A stretch of 43,099 nt of DNA from Nocardia lijiangensis NBRC 108240 (GCF_001613045.1 NZ_BDBP01000081.1:1-43099); one strand, 5' to 3'; positions 7,793-18,132 are shown, counted from the stretch's first letter. The notes: generated by a model from the letters alone, not told the origin. Made by a program: numbers and translations.

Positions 7793-8392
7793 ATGTTCGC
7801 GCTGAGAATCGCTGCGCTGGTGGCGGCTGTGTTGGCAACGGGTCTGACCGCGGGTGTGTTCTACGCCTACGCCATCTCGGTGATGCCCGCGCTGAACCGC
7901 AGCGACGATCGGACCATCATCGACGTGATGCAGAAGATCAACGTGGTCATCATCAATCCCTGGTTCATGATCGCCTTCATGGGCACCGTCGCGTTCGGCA
8001 TCCTCGCCGCCGTGCTGCACCTGAGCAAGGAGCACCGCGCGACCCTGGTGTGGATCGCAATCGCCGTGGCGCTCAACGTGATCGCCTTCGCGGTGACCGC
8101 GGGCTTCAACGTCCCGCTCAACGACCAGCTGGCCGCCGCGGGCGATCCGGGGCAGATCGCCGACCTGGCCGCGGTGCGCGCCGACTACGAGTCCGCGTGG
8201 GTGCGCTACAACGTGATTCGCGCGGTTGTGCACACCCTGGCCTTCCTGGTGCTGTGCGGCGCGCTGTTCGCGGCGGGCGTCCAGCAGGGCAAGAGCGTAG
8301 CCGCAGGTACGGGCGCCGCCCAGGAGGCGACCGCGTTCGCCGCGCCGGGCGGATTCGGCGCGCCGTACGCCGCGCCGCGCCGACTCGGCTGA
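7793..8392 (+). CDS. DUF1772 (anthrone-oxygenase-like) membrane protein
   Basis: A 199-residue integral membrane protein. Hydrophobic helices lie at about 4-28, 57-79, 84-104 and 145-163. The family-type start LATGLTAGVFYAYAISVMPAL and the conserved region FNVPLNDQLAA are present. The last 35 residues are Ala/Gly/Pro-rich and probably cytosolic. AGGAGAAA precedes ATG 7793. DUF1772 contains both uncharacterised proteins and anthrone oxygenases of polyketide pathways. No polyketide genes lie nearby, so no function is assigned. Confidence 0.75.
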   Translation: MFALRIAALVAAVLATGLTAGVFYAYAISVMPALNRSDDRTIIDVMQKINVVIINPWFMIAFMGTVAFGILAAVLHLSKEHRATLVWIAIAVALNVIAFAVTAGFNVPLNDQLAAAGDPGQIADLAAVRADYESAWVRYNVIRAVVHTLAFLVLCGALFAAGVQQGKSVAAGTGAAQEATAFAAPGGFGAPYAAPRRLG

Positions 8393-8467
8393 TTCGAGCC
8401 GCTGAGCGGGGGCTGCGTAAGTTACCCGCCGGTATAGGCGCTACTGGGACACGCCGTCGGTAGCTTC

Positions 8468-8487
8468 TTCTGGAGCAACTTCCAGAA
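8468..8487 (+). promoter_or_regulatory. Perfect inverted repeat before the lipase start
   Basis: TTCTGGA, 6-nt loop, TCCAGAA ends just upstream of the GGAGG Shine-Dalgarno (8490-8494) of the lipase. It may be an mRNA hairpin affecting ribosome access or a small operator. Confidence 0.35.
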
Positions 8488-8498
8488 TTGGAGGCTCC

Positions 8499-9443
8499 AT
8501 GCGGCGTGTTCCATTTTCGTTCGTGGTCGTCTTCATGTTGGTCGCGCTGTGGGTCGGCGCGGCCGGTTCGGCAAACGCCGAGCGATATCCGGTCGTCTAC
8601 GACTTGTTCTCCGGCGTCCCGGCCGAGCTCGCCCGCCCGGGCGGTTCGCTGCCGGGCTCGAACAACTGGTCCTGCCGCCCGAGCGCCCGGCACCCCAATC
8701 CGGTGGTCCTCGCGCACGGCACCGGCGGTGGCGCGCAGACCAATTGGGGTGTGTACGCGCCGCTGCTCGCCAACGAGGGCTACTGCGTCTACGCGCTGAC
8801 CTACGGCGCCCCCGCCCTGCCGTGGCCGATATCCGCGATCGGCGGTTTGCGTCCGATGGAGCAGAGCGCGCCGCAGTTGGCGGCCTTCGTCGACCGCGTG
8901 CTCGCCGCGACCGGCGCCAAGCAGGTGGACATCATCGGCCACTCGCAGGGCAATTTCATCGCCAACTACTACGTCAAGCGGCTCGGCGGCGCGAGCAAGG
9001 TCGACAAATTGATCGGCCTCGCACCGCCCTGGCTCGGGAGCAACGCGGCGGGCCTCAGCGACGCCGCCGCCTTCGCCGCCCGCCTCGGCGCGAGCGCGGC
9101 CTTCGACCTGGCGGCAGGCGGCTGGTGGTGCCAGGCCTGCACCCAGGTCATCGCGGGTTCGCCCTTCCTGAAATTGATGAACGCCGACGGCGTCTACCAC
9201 CCGGACGTCGTCTACACGAACATCGCCACCCGGCTCGACCAGTCCGTCGTCCCGTACACGGCCGGTCTGGTTCCCGCGCCGAATGCCAAAAATGTCGTGG
9301 TCCAGGACGGCTGCGCCCAGGACTACTCCGAGCACGCGGGCATCGCGGGCAGCCCGCGCGCGGCGGGATTCGTCCTGAACGCGCTGGACCCGGCCCACCC
9401 GCGGCAGGTGCCGTGCGAGTACGTGCCACCGTTCACGGGCTAG
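8499..9443 (+). CDS. Secreted class 2 lipase / esterase (EstA-like)
   Basis: A 314-residue alpha/beta hydrolase with a Sec signal peptide: Arg-Arg, a hydrophobic core, and cleavage predicted after SANA (residue 27). The oxyanion-side VLAHGTGGG is present. The nucleophile is Ser149 in IIGHSQGNF. Asp in TRLDQSVVPY and His in YSEHAGI complete the triad expected of Streptomyces/Nocardia lipases. Several Cys residues (SCR, GYC, WCQAC, DGC, VPC) suggest disulfides outside the cell. A clear GGAGG supports ATG 8499. It is probably monocistronic; substrate chain length is unknown. Confidence 0.87.
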   Translation: MRRVPFSFVVVFMLVALWVGAAGSANAERYPVVYDLFSGVPAELARPGGSLPGSNNWSCRPSARHPNPVVLAHGTGGGAQTNWGVYAPLLANEGYCVYALTYGAPALPWPISAIGGLRPMEQSAPQLAAFVDRVLAATGAKQVDIIGHSQGNFIANYYVKRLGGASKVDKLIGLAPPWLGSNAAGLSDAAAFAARLGASAAFDLAAGGWWCQACTQVIAGSPFLKLMNADGVYHPDVVYTNIATRLDQSVVPYTAGLVPAPNAKNVVVQDGCAQDYSEHAGIAGSPRAAGFVLNALDPAHPRQVPCEYVPPFTG

Positions 9444-9473
9444 GACCTTCGCTCTGGCCGTGTGCGGCATGAA

Positions 9474-9490
9474 GGCGGATTCCGTCCGCC
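9474..9490 (+). terminator. Hairpin after the lipase gene
   Basis: GGCGGA, 5-nt loop, TCCGCC: a perfect 6-bp stem 30 nt after the lipase stop. It lacks a T-run. It coincides with the hairpin part of the dispersed intergenic element. Confidence 0.35.
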
Positions 9491-10099
9491 GTCGATTCGG
9501 CCGCGCGCGGTCGAGGCCGGGTTTCGATAGGCAGTGTTGGTCGTTCGCATAGAAACGGCCGTCCGGGTTTCGGGCGGAGGATGTGCGGCCGCGTCGGTGC
9601 TGCGCACCGAATCGGACCTGCGCGTTTGCTCTGCCGTGCGTGGTTGGAGATCGGACATTGTCGCGCAGTGTCGGTCGTGTCGGTTTCGGCCCTGCGCGGA
9701 TTGAGTCGAATGGTGCTCGCCAGCATCTGTCGTGCGCACCTTCACCTCCGCTCGGCCGTGCGAGGGCAGGCTTCGTCCAGCGCGCTCATTGTGTGCACCT
9801 CCGCATTTGCTCGCGTTGCGCGCGGTGCAAGGAGCGGCTCGGTCCGGCAGTGCTGTCGGCGTGCGTCCGTCTTTCGGTCGGCGCAGGATTCTCGGGAACA
9901 CGGGGAGGGATTCGGTCGTTTGCACTGGCAAGGGCGTTCATGGAGTGATGGCGGGCCCGGATCCGGGTGACACCGTCGGGTCGGGGACTGTTCGCTGTTG
10001 GCAAAACCGGATCGGAAACGAAACCCGCAACGCTCACGTTATGAGTGAATGACCGTGCTGTCGCTGGTCCCCAATAGGGTGGACTGGAGGCGGTGCGAA

Positions 10100-10127
10100 C
10101 CCCCGCCAACTAGAGTGGAGGCGGGGG
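10100..10127 (+). promoter_or_regulatory. GC hairpin in the clpC leader
   Basis: CCCCCGCC, a 12-nt loop containing TAGAGT, and GGCGGGGG form a perfect 8-bp stem about 100 nt before the clpC ATG. It could be a 5' UTR structure, or overlap the promoter if TAGAGT is the -10. Confidence 0.4.
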
Positions 10128-10229
10128 CCGCAAGCCCCGGGCTTCATGGCAGGCTGACGACCGCAGGGTTGAACACAGCACTGAAGCGTCGGACGCCATT
10201 GAAGGTCTGAGCAGGAGAGTGAGGGAGCG

Positions 10230-12788
<2,559 letters not shown>

Positions 12789-12800
12789 GCCGCAACGAGA

Positions 12801-12841
12801 AGGCCCGCCCCCAACGGATGCCGTTGGGGGCGGGCCTTTTT
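12801..12841 (+). terminator. Strong factor-independent terminator of clpC
   Basis: A perfect 17-bp inverted repeat, AGGCCCGCCCCCAACGG (12801-12817) and its complement (12821-12837), has a 3-nt ATG loop and ends in TTTTT. It starts 12 bp after the clpC stop. It is the clearest terminator in the window. Confidence 0.95.
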
Positions 12842-12850
12842 GTGCCCTGC

Positions 12851-13315
12851 TCAGCCGAAGTGCATGACCGCCGCGGAGCCGGATTTCGCGGCGTCGGCGA
12901 AGAAGGCGGCGAGAGTCGCGTAGTGGATGCGCAGATAGCCGAGTGCCGCGTCGCCGTCCCTGGTCCAGATGCCCGGGTAGACGTTCGCCGCGTCCATGGC
13001 GGCGGGATCGTAGTGCGCGGCGAGCGCGGTGAACGGCGTGTCCCGCAGCCGTTCGGCCGTGCTGCCGACGAGGTCGGCGGGCCATCCGTAGTACTCCTCG
13101 CTGTCGAGGGGCACGCCGCTGTCGCACAGATCCACCCCGGTCTCGGCCTCCTCGAGCAGATAGCGCAGCCCGTCCCACGCCTTGTCGAGATAGCCGCTGG
13201 GATCGTCGTCGGCCCGCTCGAGCTGCCAGAGTTCTTCCTGCGCTTGCGGACCCGCCGCGATCAGGTGGCTCAGCCGCTCGCTCGTGACCTTGGTGAACGA
13301 CAGGATCACTCCCAT
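12851..13315 (-). CDS. DUF1877 family protein
   Basis: A 154-residue soluble protein starting MGVILSFTKVTSERL. It has the Trp- and Asp-rich layout of DUF1877 (YfbM-like): KAWDGLRYLLEE, SEEYYGWPADLVGSTAERLRDTPF, and a C-terminal AALGYLRIHYATLAAFFADAAKSGSAAVMHFG. On the minus strand GGGGAAAGCA precedes the ATG. The biochemical role of the family is not established. It converges with clpC across the terminator and has a hairpin-rich leader. Confidence 0.8.
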   Translation of the reverse strand: MGVILSFTKVTSERLSHLIAAGPQAQEELWQLERADDDPSGYLDKAWDGLRYLLEEAETGVDLCDSGVPLDSEEYYGWPADLVGSTAERLRDTPFTALAAHYDPAAMDAANVYPGIWTRDGDAALGYLRIHYATLAAFFADAAKSGSAAVMHFG

Positions 13316-13332
13316 TGCTTTCCCCGTTCCCA

Positions 13333-13453
13333 CGGAATTCGGCGACCGCCGAATTCCGATCCGATTGTCTTCCTTGGTGATCGAGACGGAATGTAATCGA
13401 CTCGACCGACAGGTCTCGCCGGGAGACGGGCGGGCTTGGCTTCGGACCAAGCC
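13333..13453 (-). promoter_or_regulatory. Three-hairpin leader region before the DUF1877 gene
   Basis: Three stems lie in the 238-bp gap between the LLM gene stop and the DUF1877 start. An 11-bp perfect repeat with a 4-nt loop sits at 13333-13358 (CGGAATTCGGC and complement), GTCTC/GAGAC at 13413-13427, and GGCTTGG/CCAAGCC at 13433-13453. The first ends 18 nt from the DUF1877 ATG. They could act as LLM transcript terminator, 5' UTR structure or operator. Confidence 0.45.
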
Positions 13454-13553
13454 GATCAGGCCGCCGAGCGCCGTTCCCACAACGCGGGCATCATCCGATG
13501 ACACCGAATCCGGCCGCAGCTGTCGGTAGGCGCGAGCCTGTAGTGGAGCGCCC

Positions 13554-14360
13554 TCATCGATCAGCCACCGATGGGGCCCAGCGGCGCAGGATCGGTGCGA
13601 AGGCTGAGGCCAGTTCGTCGGGGACCACGAGTTCGTCGATTCCGTACTTCTCCCTTCGGTATTCGAGCAGATCGGCGGCTGCGGTCGGATCTTCGGGCAG
13701 CAAGGCCGCCGCGCCGGTGTCGCGCAGTCCGTCGGCGGTGAGTCCCAGGTGTTTTCCGAGCCAGAAGGGCAGCCGCTCGCCGATGCCGACGAGCTGGTGG
13801 GTGAAGCGGACGTCGCGGTCGGTGTTGTCGCGCACGATGCGCACCATGTCGGCCCATTTCGCTTCTGTGGCGCCGGGTGGGGCCGCGAGCAGGATGCGGT
13901 CGGCGATCTCGGCCGCGGTGGCGAGCATGTGCGGACCGCTGGCCGCCATGACGATCTCCGGGGCGGGGTCGACGGCCGCGTGTACCGCGGCGACTGTCTC
14001 GAGCAGCTGTTCGCGACGCTGTCGCGCGGAACCCCAAGGCATGCCGAGCCGTTCGGCCTCGGCGGCGGCATCCGGACGGCCCGCGCCGATGCCGAGTTCG
14101 AAGCGTCCGCCCGAAAGCAGCTGCAGCGCGGCCACTTCCCGCACCAACGCGGCACTGTGCCGCAGCGGGGCCGCCAGCACGTTGGGCCGCAGCCGCACCG
14201 TGCCGGTGACCGCCGCGGCCGCCGCGAGCATCGGCAGCGGCGAGGGCGCGTACATCGTGTCGGGCAGCAGAATCGTTCGGTAACCCTGGTTTTCGGCCGC
14301 CCGCACCGCGTCGACCCACTGCGTACCCGTACGCGGCGTGACGATCATGCCGAACTTCAT
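13554..14360 (-). CDS. LLM-class (luciferase-like) F420-dependent oxidoreductase
   Basis: A 268-residue TIM-barrel protein of the bacterial luciferase superfamily. Visible features are the N-terminal strand MKFGMIVTPRTGTQWVDAVRAAENQGYRTILLPDT, VRLRPNVLAAPLRHSAALVREVAALQLLSGGRFELGIGAGRPDAAAEAERLGMPWGS (the typical ELGIGAG segment), and ATAAEIADRILLAAPPG. In this order of bacteria such proteins usually use F420 rather than FMN. The substrate is unknown. A broken SHOCT gene ends 9 bp upstream on the same strand. Confidence 0.85.
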   Translation of the reverse strand: MKFGMIVTPRTGTQWVDAVRAAENQGYRTILLPDTMYAPSPLPMLAAAAAVTGTVRLRPNVLAAPLRHSAALVREVAALQLLSGGRFELGIGAGRPDAAAEAERLGMPWGSARQRREQLLETVAAVHAAVDPAPEIVMAASGPHMLATAAEIADRILLAAPPGATEAKWADMVRIVRDNTDRDVRFTHQLVGIGERLPFWLGKHLGLTADGLRDTGAAALLPEDPTAAADLLEYRREKYGIDELVVPDELASAFAPILRRWAPSVADR

Positions 14361-14369
14361 CGCGTCCCC

Positions 14370-14536
14370 TCAGCGTCCGGTCTCGCGGAGCACGGCGAAC
14401 TGTTCCCGATTCTGTGCCTCGGTGATCTCACCGCGCGCGAAAGCGTCGCGCAGCGCACCGATGCCGGAATGGCGCCGGAAACAGTAAATAACGACCACGG
14501 ATGCCCGCCGTCGTCGTAATGCGTGAAAAGAGTCAT
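14370..14536 (-). pseudogene. Remnant of a small SHOCT-domain membrane protein
   Basis: From the minus-strand ATG at 14536 one frame gives MTLFTHYDDGGHPWSLF, the usual opening of short actinobacterial SHOCT membrane proteins. The next frame then gives GALRDAFARGEITEAQNREQFAVLRETGR and a stop at 14370, which is a SHOCT-type C-terminal motif. The transmembrane segment that normally joins them is missing and the 167 bp are out of frame. Reading both halves as one former gene is my inference. No intact copy is in the window. Confidence 0.6.
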
Positions 14537-14680
14537 GCCCCGAGCGTGCGCGCCGTGACACTGCCGAAACATCGGCCGCGCGTCCCCGATCCGGCTACGT
14601 CTCCCGACGTATGCGCGCCCCCGGCAACCCCGAGCAACTGGCAGTTTGCCGAAAGCCGCCGCTCATCGATTGCTGAATAT

Positions 14681-15367
14681 TCACTGCCAGCCGGGGCGGA
14701 CCAGGCCGGATTCGTAGGCGAGGACGACCAGTTGGGTGCGGTCGCGGGCGTTCAGTTTGGTGAGGATGCGGCTGACGTGGGTGCGGGCGGTGGCGGGGCT
14801 CATGAAGAGGCGTTCACCGATCTCGGCGTTGGTGAGGCCCTCGGCGACCAGGGTCATCACCTCGCGCTCGCGGTCGGTGAGTTCGTTCAGCGCCGCGGGC
14901 GGCGGTTGTTTGGCATGCGCGGAGAACTCGGCGATCAGGCGGCGGGTGACGCCGGGGGAGAGCAGGGCGTCCCCGGCGGCCACCACGCGCACGGCGCGCA
15001 CCAGATCGGCGGGTTCGGTGTGTTTGACGAGGAAGCCGGTCGCGCCGGAACGCATCGCCTCGAAGACGTACTCGTCCAGCTCGAAGGTGGTCAGCACGAC
15101 CACCCGGACCTCGGCCAGCTGGGGATCCTCGGCGATCATCCTGGTCGCGCACAGCCCGTCGAGCACCGGCATGCGGATATCCATCAGCACCACGTCCGGG
15201 TGCAGCGCCCGTGTCATGCGCACCGCCTGCTCACCGTTGCCGGCCTCGCCGACCACCTCGATGCCGTCCTGCGCGTTCAGCAGCGCGACGAACCCACCGC
15301 GCACCAGCGCCTGATCGTCGGCGACCAGCACCCGAATGCTCGTCGTGTTCGCGGCGCGCTCGTCCAT
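14681..15367 (-). CDS. NarL/LuxR-family response regulator
   Basis: A 228-residue regulator. The receiver domain (about 10-128) has the acidic pair in VLVADDQ, phosphoacceptor Asp63 in VVLMDIRMPVLDG, a conserved Thr in VVLTTFE, and Lys in FLVKHTEP. The LuxR HTH follows (LTDREREVMTLVAEGLTNAEIGERLFMSPATARTHVSRILTKL). Its ATG overlaps the histidine kinase stop as TGATG, so it is co-translated with its partner. Likely target: its own locus and the divergent ABC exporter genes. This is inferred from arrangement. Confidence 0.95.
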   Translation of the reverse strand: MDERAANTTSIRVLVADDQALVRGGFVALLNAQDGIEVVGEAGNGEQAVRMTRALHPDVVLMDIRMPVLDGLCATRMIAEDPQLAEVRVVVLTTFELDEYVFEAMRSGATGFLVKHTEPADLVRAVRVVAAGDALLSPGVTRRLIAEFSAHAKQPPPAALNELTDREREVMTLVAEGLTNAEIGERLFMSPATARTHVSRILTKLNARDRTQLVVLAYESGLVRPGWQ

Positions 15368-18132
15368 CACATCTCCGCGGTGTCCGATTCGCCGGAAGGG
15401 GCGGAGCTGTGTGGATTCGAGTCGGCGGCCGGGGCGGCTTCGCCCGGAGCGGTGGAGTCGTTGCGAACTTGCCGGTCGCGGATCGCGGTGTCCGAGTCTC
15501 CGGCCGCGGCAGGCGTGGAGCTGTTGCGAACTTGCCGGTCGCCGATTGCATTGTCGGAGTCTCCAGCGGCGGCGGGCGTAGAGCCGCTGTGCGTTTCCGG
15601 CCGCGCGGTGGCGCCCGCGTCGCCAGGGACGGAATGCGCGGAGCCCTTGTGGACGTTCGAGTCCGCGGTTGCGACGGACGCGGTCTCGTTGTGCCTTTGC
15701 GGCCCGGTCGTCCTGCTGGAGGCCGAGGTGTCCGAGTCCCCTACGGACGCTGCCGCGGAGCCGTTGTGAACTTGCCGGTCGCCGATCGCGGCATTCGAGC
15801 CTCCGGCAGCGGCGGGCGTGGAGCCGCTGCGCGTGTGCGGTCCGGCGGAGTCTGCGTCGCTGGGGACCGGGTGCGCGGAGCCCTCCGCGTGAGCTTTCGG
15901 CTCGGTCGTCTTGCTGGAGGGCGAGGCGTCCGAGTCCTGCGCGGACGCTGCGGCGAAGCCGTTGCGAATCCGTTCGTCGATCGCGGTGTGCGAGTCTCCG
16001 GCAGCGCCGGTGTTGGAGCCGCTGTGCGTTTGTAGCCCGGCGGTGGCGTCCGCGTCGCATGGTAAGGGGTGCGCGGCGCCCTGGACGTTCGAGTCCGCGG
16101 TTGAGACGGAGGCGGTCTCGTTGTGTGTTTGCGGCCCGGTCGTCTTGCCGGAGGCCGAGGTATCCGAGTCCCCGGCGGACGCTGCCGCGGAGCCGTTGGA
16201 AACCTTCCGTTCGTCGATCGCGGTATTCGAGCCTCCGGCAGCGGTGGACGTCGAGCCGTTGCGCGTGTGCGGTCCGGCGGAGTCTGCGTCGCTGGGGACC
16301 GGGTGCGTGGAGCCCTCCGCGTTGTGAGTTTTCGGCTCGGTCGTCTTGCTGGAGGCCGAGGTGTCCGAATCCCCCGCGGACGCGGCGGCGGAGCCGTTGC
16401 GAACTTTCCGTTCGTCGATCGCGGTATGCGAGTCTTCGGCAGCGGTGGGGGTGGAGCCGCTGTGTGTTTGCGGCCCGGCGGTGGCGTCCGCGTCGCCTGG
16501 GACGGGGTGCGCCGAGTCCTTGCGGACGTTCGGATCCGCGGCTGCGGCGGACGCGGTCCCGTTGTGAATTTTCGGCTCGATCGCCCCGCTGGAGGACGAG
16601 GTATCGGAGCTTCCGGAGGCGGTCTCGTTGTGCGGATTCGGCTTCGTGGCCTTGCTGGAGGGCGAGGTGTCCGAGACTCTGGAGGATGCTGCGGCGGAAC
16701 CGTTGCGCACCTCCGGGTCTGTTGTCTCGTCCGCGAGCACCCCGGACGCGCCGTTCTTCGCGGGAGCGGGTTCGGCGGGCCGGGGCGCTGGGCGCGGTAC
16801 GGGCGCGGTCTGGTTGGGCAGCCGGGCCGCGACGCGGAAGCCGCCGCTGGGGCGCGGTCCCGCGGTGAGCGCCCCGCCGAGGGCGTGCGTCCGCTCGCGC
16901 ATGCCGATGATGCCGTTGCCGCCGCTCGAACCGGAACGGATCACCGGCGCGGTGGGACGGGTGTTGTCGATGGTGAGATCGACCGAACCGGCCGCGTAGC
17001 GGACGGTGACCGTGGCCTTCGCGCCGGGCGCGTGGCGCACCACGTTGGTCAGGGATTCCTGGATGATCCGGGCTGCGGCCACGTCGATCACGCTGGGCAG
17101 CTTCTGCGGTTCGCCGATGACGCGGGTCTCGACCGAGAGCCCGGCGTCCCGAGCCCGCTGCAGCAGCGTGTCCAGATCCTCGATGCTGGGCGCGGGCGCG
17201 CGTGGCGCCTCCTGTTTTCTGGCCGACACGGCGTTGCGCGGCAGTGTGCCGGAGTTCGTATTCGATTCCCGCCGTTCGCCGGAAGCGACGCGCCGGACGC
17301 CGCGGCGGCCGCGTGCGGGACGGGGCGCCTCGGTCGAATTCCGCGTGACCGCTTCGGGTTCGGGATCGTCCAGGGTCGCGCCGGTGCGGATGGTCTGCAG
17401 CAGCGTGTGCACCTCGGCGAGCGATTCCTTGCTCGCCGCCTTGATCGCGGCAAGCGCGGTCCGCGCCTGCTGCGGCTTCTTGTCGAAGAGTTCCAGCGCC
17501 ACCGAGGACTGCACGTTGATCAGCGAAAGGCTGTGGGCCAGCACGTCGTGCAACTCCCTGGCGATGGCCAGCCGCTCTTCGGTGGCGCGACGTTCACGCT
17601 GCGCCTGTTCGTCGCGGCGGGCGGCCTCCACGCGCTGCCTGCGGGCCTCCATCATGACCTTGCGCAGACGCAGCCCCTCGGCCGCGCCGACGAGCACGGT
17701 CAGCCAGGCCATGGTCCCGAAGATCTGCCAGCCGTTCACCGACCTGCCGAGCAGCGCGGGCAGCGGCCAGACGAAGGTCGCATAGCCGATCGGCGCGAGC
17801 GGGTATGTCCACCAACGGGATCCGATCGTCGCTGCGGTGAGGAACGCGATCACCAGTGACACGAAGATCGGACCGTATCCGTAGCCGAGGGCCAGATAGA
17901 TCCCGCACGCGGCGAGCGTGATCACCAGCACCGGCAGCGGCTGGGTGCGTCGGAAGAGCAACGCCACCGGCCCGGCGAGCAGCAGCAGATAGCCGAGCAC
18001 ATCCAGCGACTCCGTGCCGGTCTGGTGCATATTGGCGCCGCGACTCCCGGCCACCTGGACTATCGCGACGATGATCGCGAGGCCCCAGTCCCATACGACC
18101 GAGCCACGATTCGCTATGCCTGGCGCACTCAC
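15367..18132 (-). CDS. Sensor histidine kinase with a ~480-residue repeat tail
   Basis: 921 residues, about twice the usual length. Residues 13-155 hold about five membrane helices with short loops. HisKA_3 has phosphoacceptor His195 in ARELHDVLAHSLSLI. An extra Arg/Pro/Ser-rich linker occupies about 255-313. The HATPase is at about 345-438 (NVVRHAPG N-box, GGNGIIGMRERTHALGG G-boxes). From about 440 to 921 the chain is low-complexity Ser/Ala/Thr/Asp/His repeats with no predicted fold. The GTG at 18132 is the start. Everything up to 440 looks like a normal NarL-type kinase; the tail would be cytoplasmic. Confidence 0.9.
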   Translation of the reverse strand: MSAPGIANRGSVVWDWGLAIIVAIVQVAGSRGANMHQTGTESLDVLGYLLLLAGPVALLFRRTQPLPVLVITLAACGIYLALGYGYGPIFVSLVIAFLTAATIGSRWWTYPLAPIGYATFVWPLPALLGRSVNGWQIFGTMAWLTVLVGAAEGLRLRKVMMEARRQRVEAARRDEQAQRERRATEERLAIARELHDVLAHSLSLINVQSSVALELFDKKPQQARTALAAIKAASKESLAEVHTLLQTIRTGATLDDPEPEAVTRNSTEAPRPARGRRGVRRVASGERRESNTNSGTLPRNAVSARKQEAPRAPAPSIEDLDTLLQRARDAGLSVETRVIGEPQKLPSVIDVAAARIIQESLTNVVRHAPGAKATVTVRYAAGSVDLTIDNTRPTAPVIRSGSSGGNGIIGMRERTHALGGALTAGPRPSGGFRVAARLPNQTAPVPRPAPRPAEPAPAKNGASGVLADETTDPEVRNGSAAASSRVSDTSPSSKATKPNPHNETASGSSDTSSSSGAIEPKIHNGTASAAAADPNVRKDSAHPVPGDADATAGPQTHSGSTPTAAEDSHTAIDERKVRNGSAAASAGDSDTSASSKTTEPKTHNAEGSTHPVPSDADSAGPHTRNGSTSTAAGGSNTAIDERKVSNGSAAASAGDSDTSASGKTTGPQTHNETASVSTADSNVQGAAHPLPCDADATAGLQTHSGSNTGAAGDSHTAIDERIRNGFAAASAQDSDASPSSKTTEPKAHAEGSAHPVPSDADSAGPHTRSGSTPAAAGGSNAAIGDRQVHNGSAAASVGDSDTSASSRTTGPQRHNETASVATADSNVHKGSAHSVPGDAGATARPETHSGSTPAAAGDSDNAIGDRQVRNSSTPAAAGDSDTAIRDRQVRNDSTAPGEAAPAADSNPHSSAPSGESDTAEM
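15370..16518 (-). repeat. In-gene tandem repeats coding the kinase tail
   Basis: Units, read on the minus strand, start at 16518 (68 aa), 16314 (78 aa), 16080 (66 aa), 15882 (79 aa) and 15645 (92 aa, modified end). Short units contain ATAGPQTHSGS and TTEPK; long units contain DSAGPHTR and TTGPQ-HNETASV-TADSNV. They alternate, so the true period is a dimer of about 432-438 bp. A more diverged unit precedes 16518. Copies differ at many positions but keep the frame. Confidence 0.85.

Larger units (their letters stand above)
9444..10229. other. 786-bp gene-free region before clpC
   Basis: No ORF here has convincing coding character. The first part (9449-9850) carries degenerate relatives of the intergenic element seen best at 6861. 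The last 200 bp hold the clpC leader with an 8-bp hairpin. TAGAGT (10111-10116) and TAGGGT (10075-10080) are possible -10 boxes. TTCGCTGTTGGCAAA near 9990-10004 loosely resembles a ClgR-type CGC-N-GCG site, but with mismatches, so I do not claim it. Confidence 0.6.

Noticed and set aside
9985..10010. ClgR binding site upstream of clpC
   Set aside because: TTCGCTGTTGGCAAA is only a partial match to the CGC-GCG dyad. ClgR control is known for clp genes in relatives, but the site here is too weak to call.
9581..10109. Short ORFs in the gap before clpC
   Set aside because: No Shine-Dalgarno or leaderless promoter, poor third-position GC bias, and overlap with repeat elements.
15669..16868. Arg/Ser/Cys-rich repeat ORF on the plus strand opposite the kinase tail
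   Set aside because: It is open only because the tail is GC-rich and repetitive. It has no start signal, and the repeat units keep frame with the kinase.
16123..17859. 578-codon plus-strand ORF opposite the kinase gene
   Set aside because: It mirrors the kinase repeats in an Arg/Gly-rich frame. The minus frame carries clear kinase motifs and couples to the response regulator.
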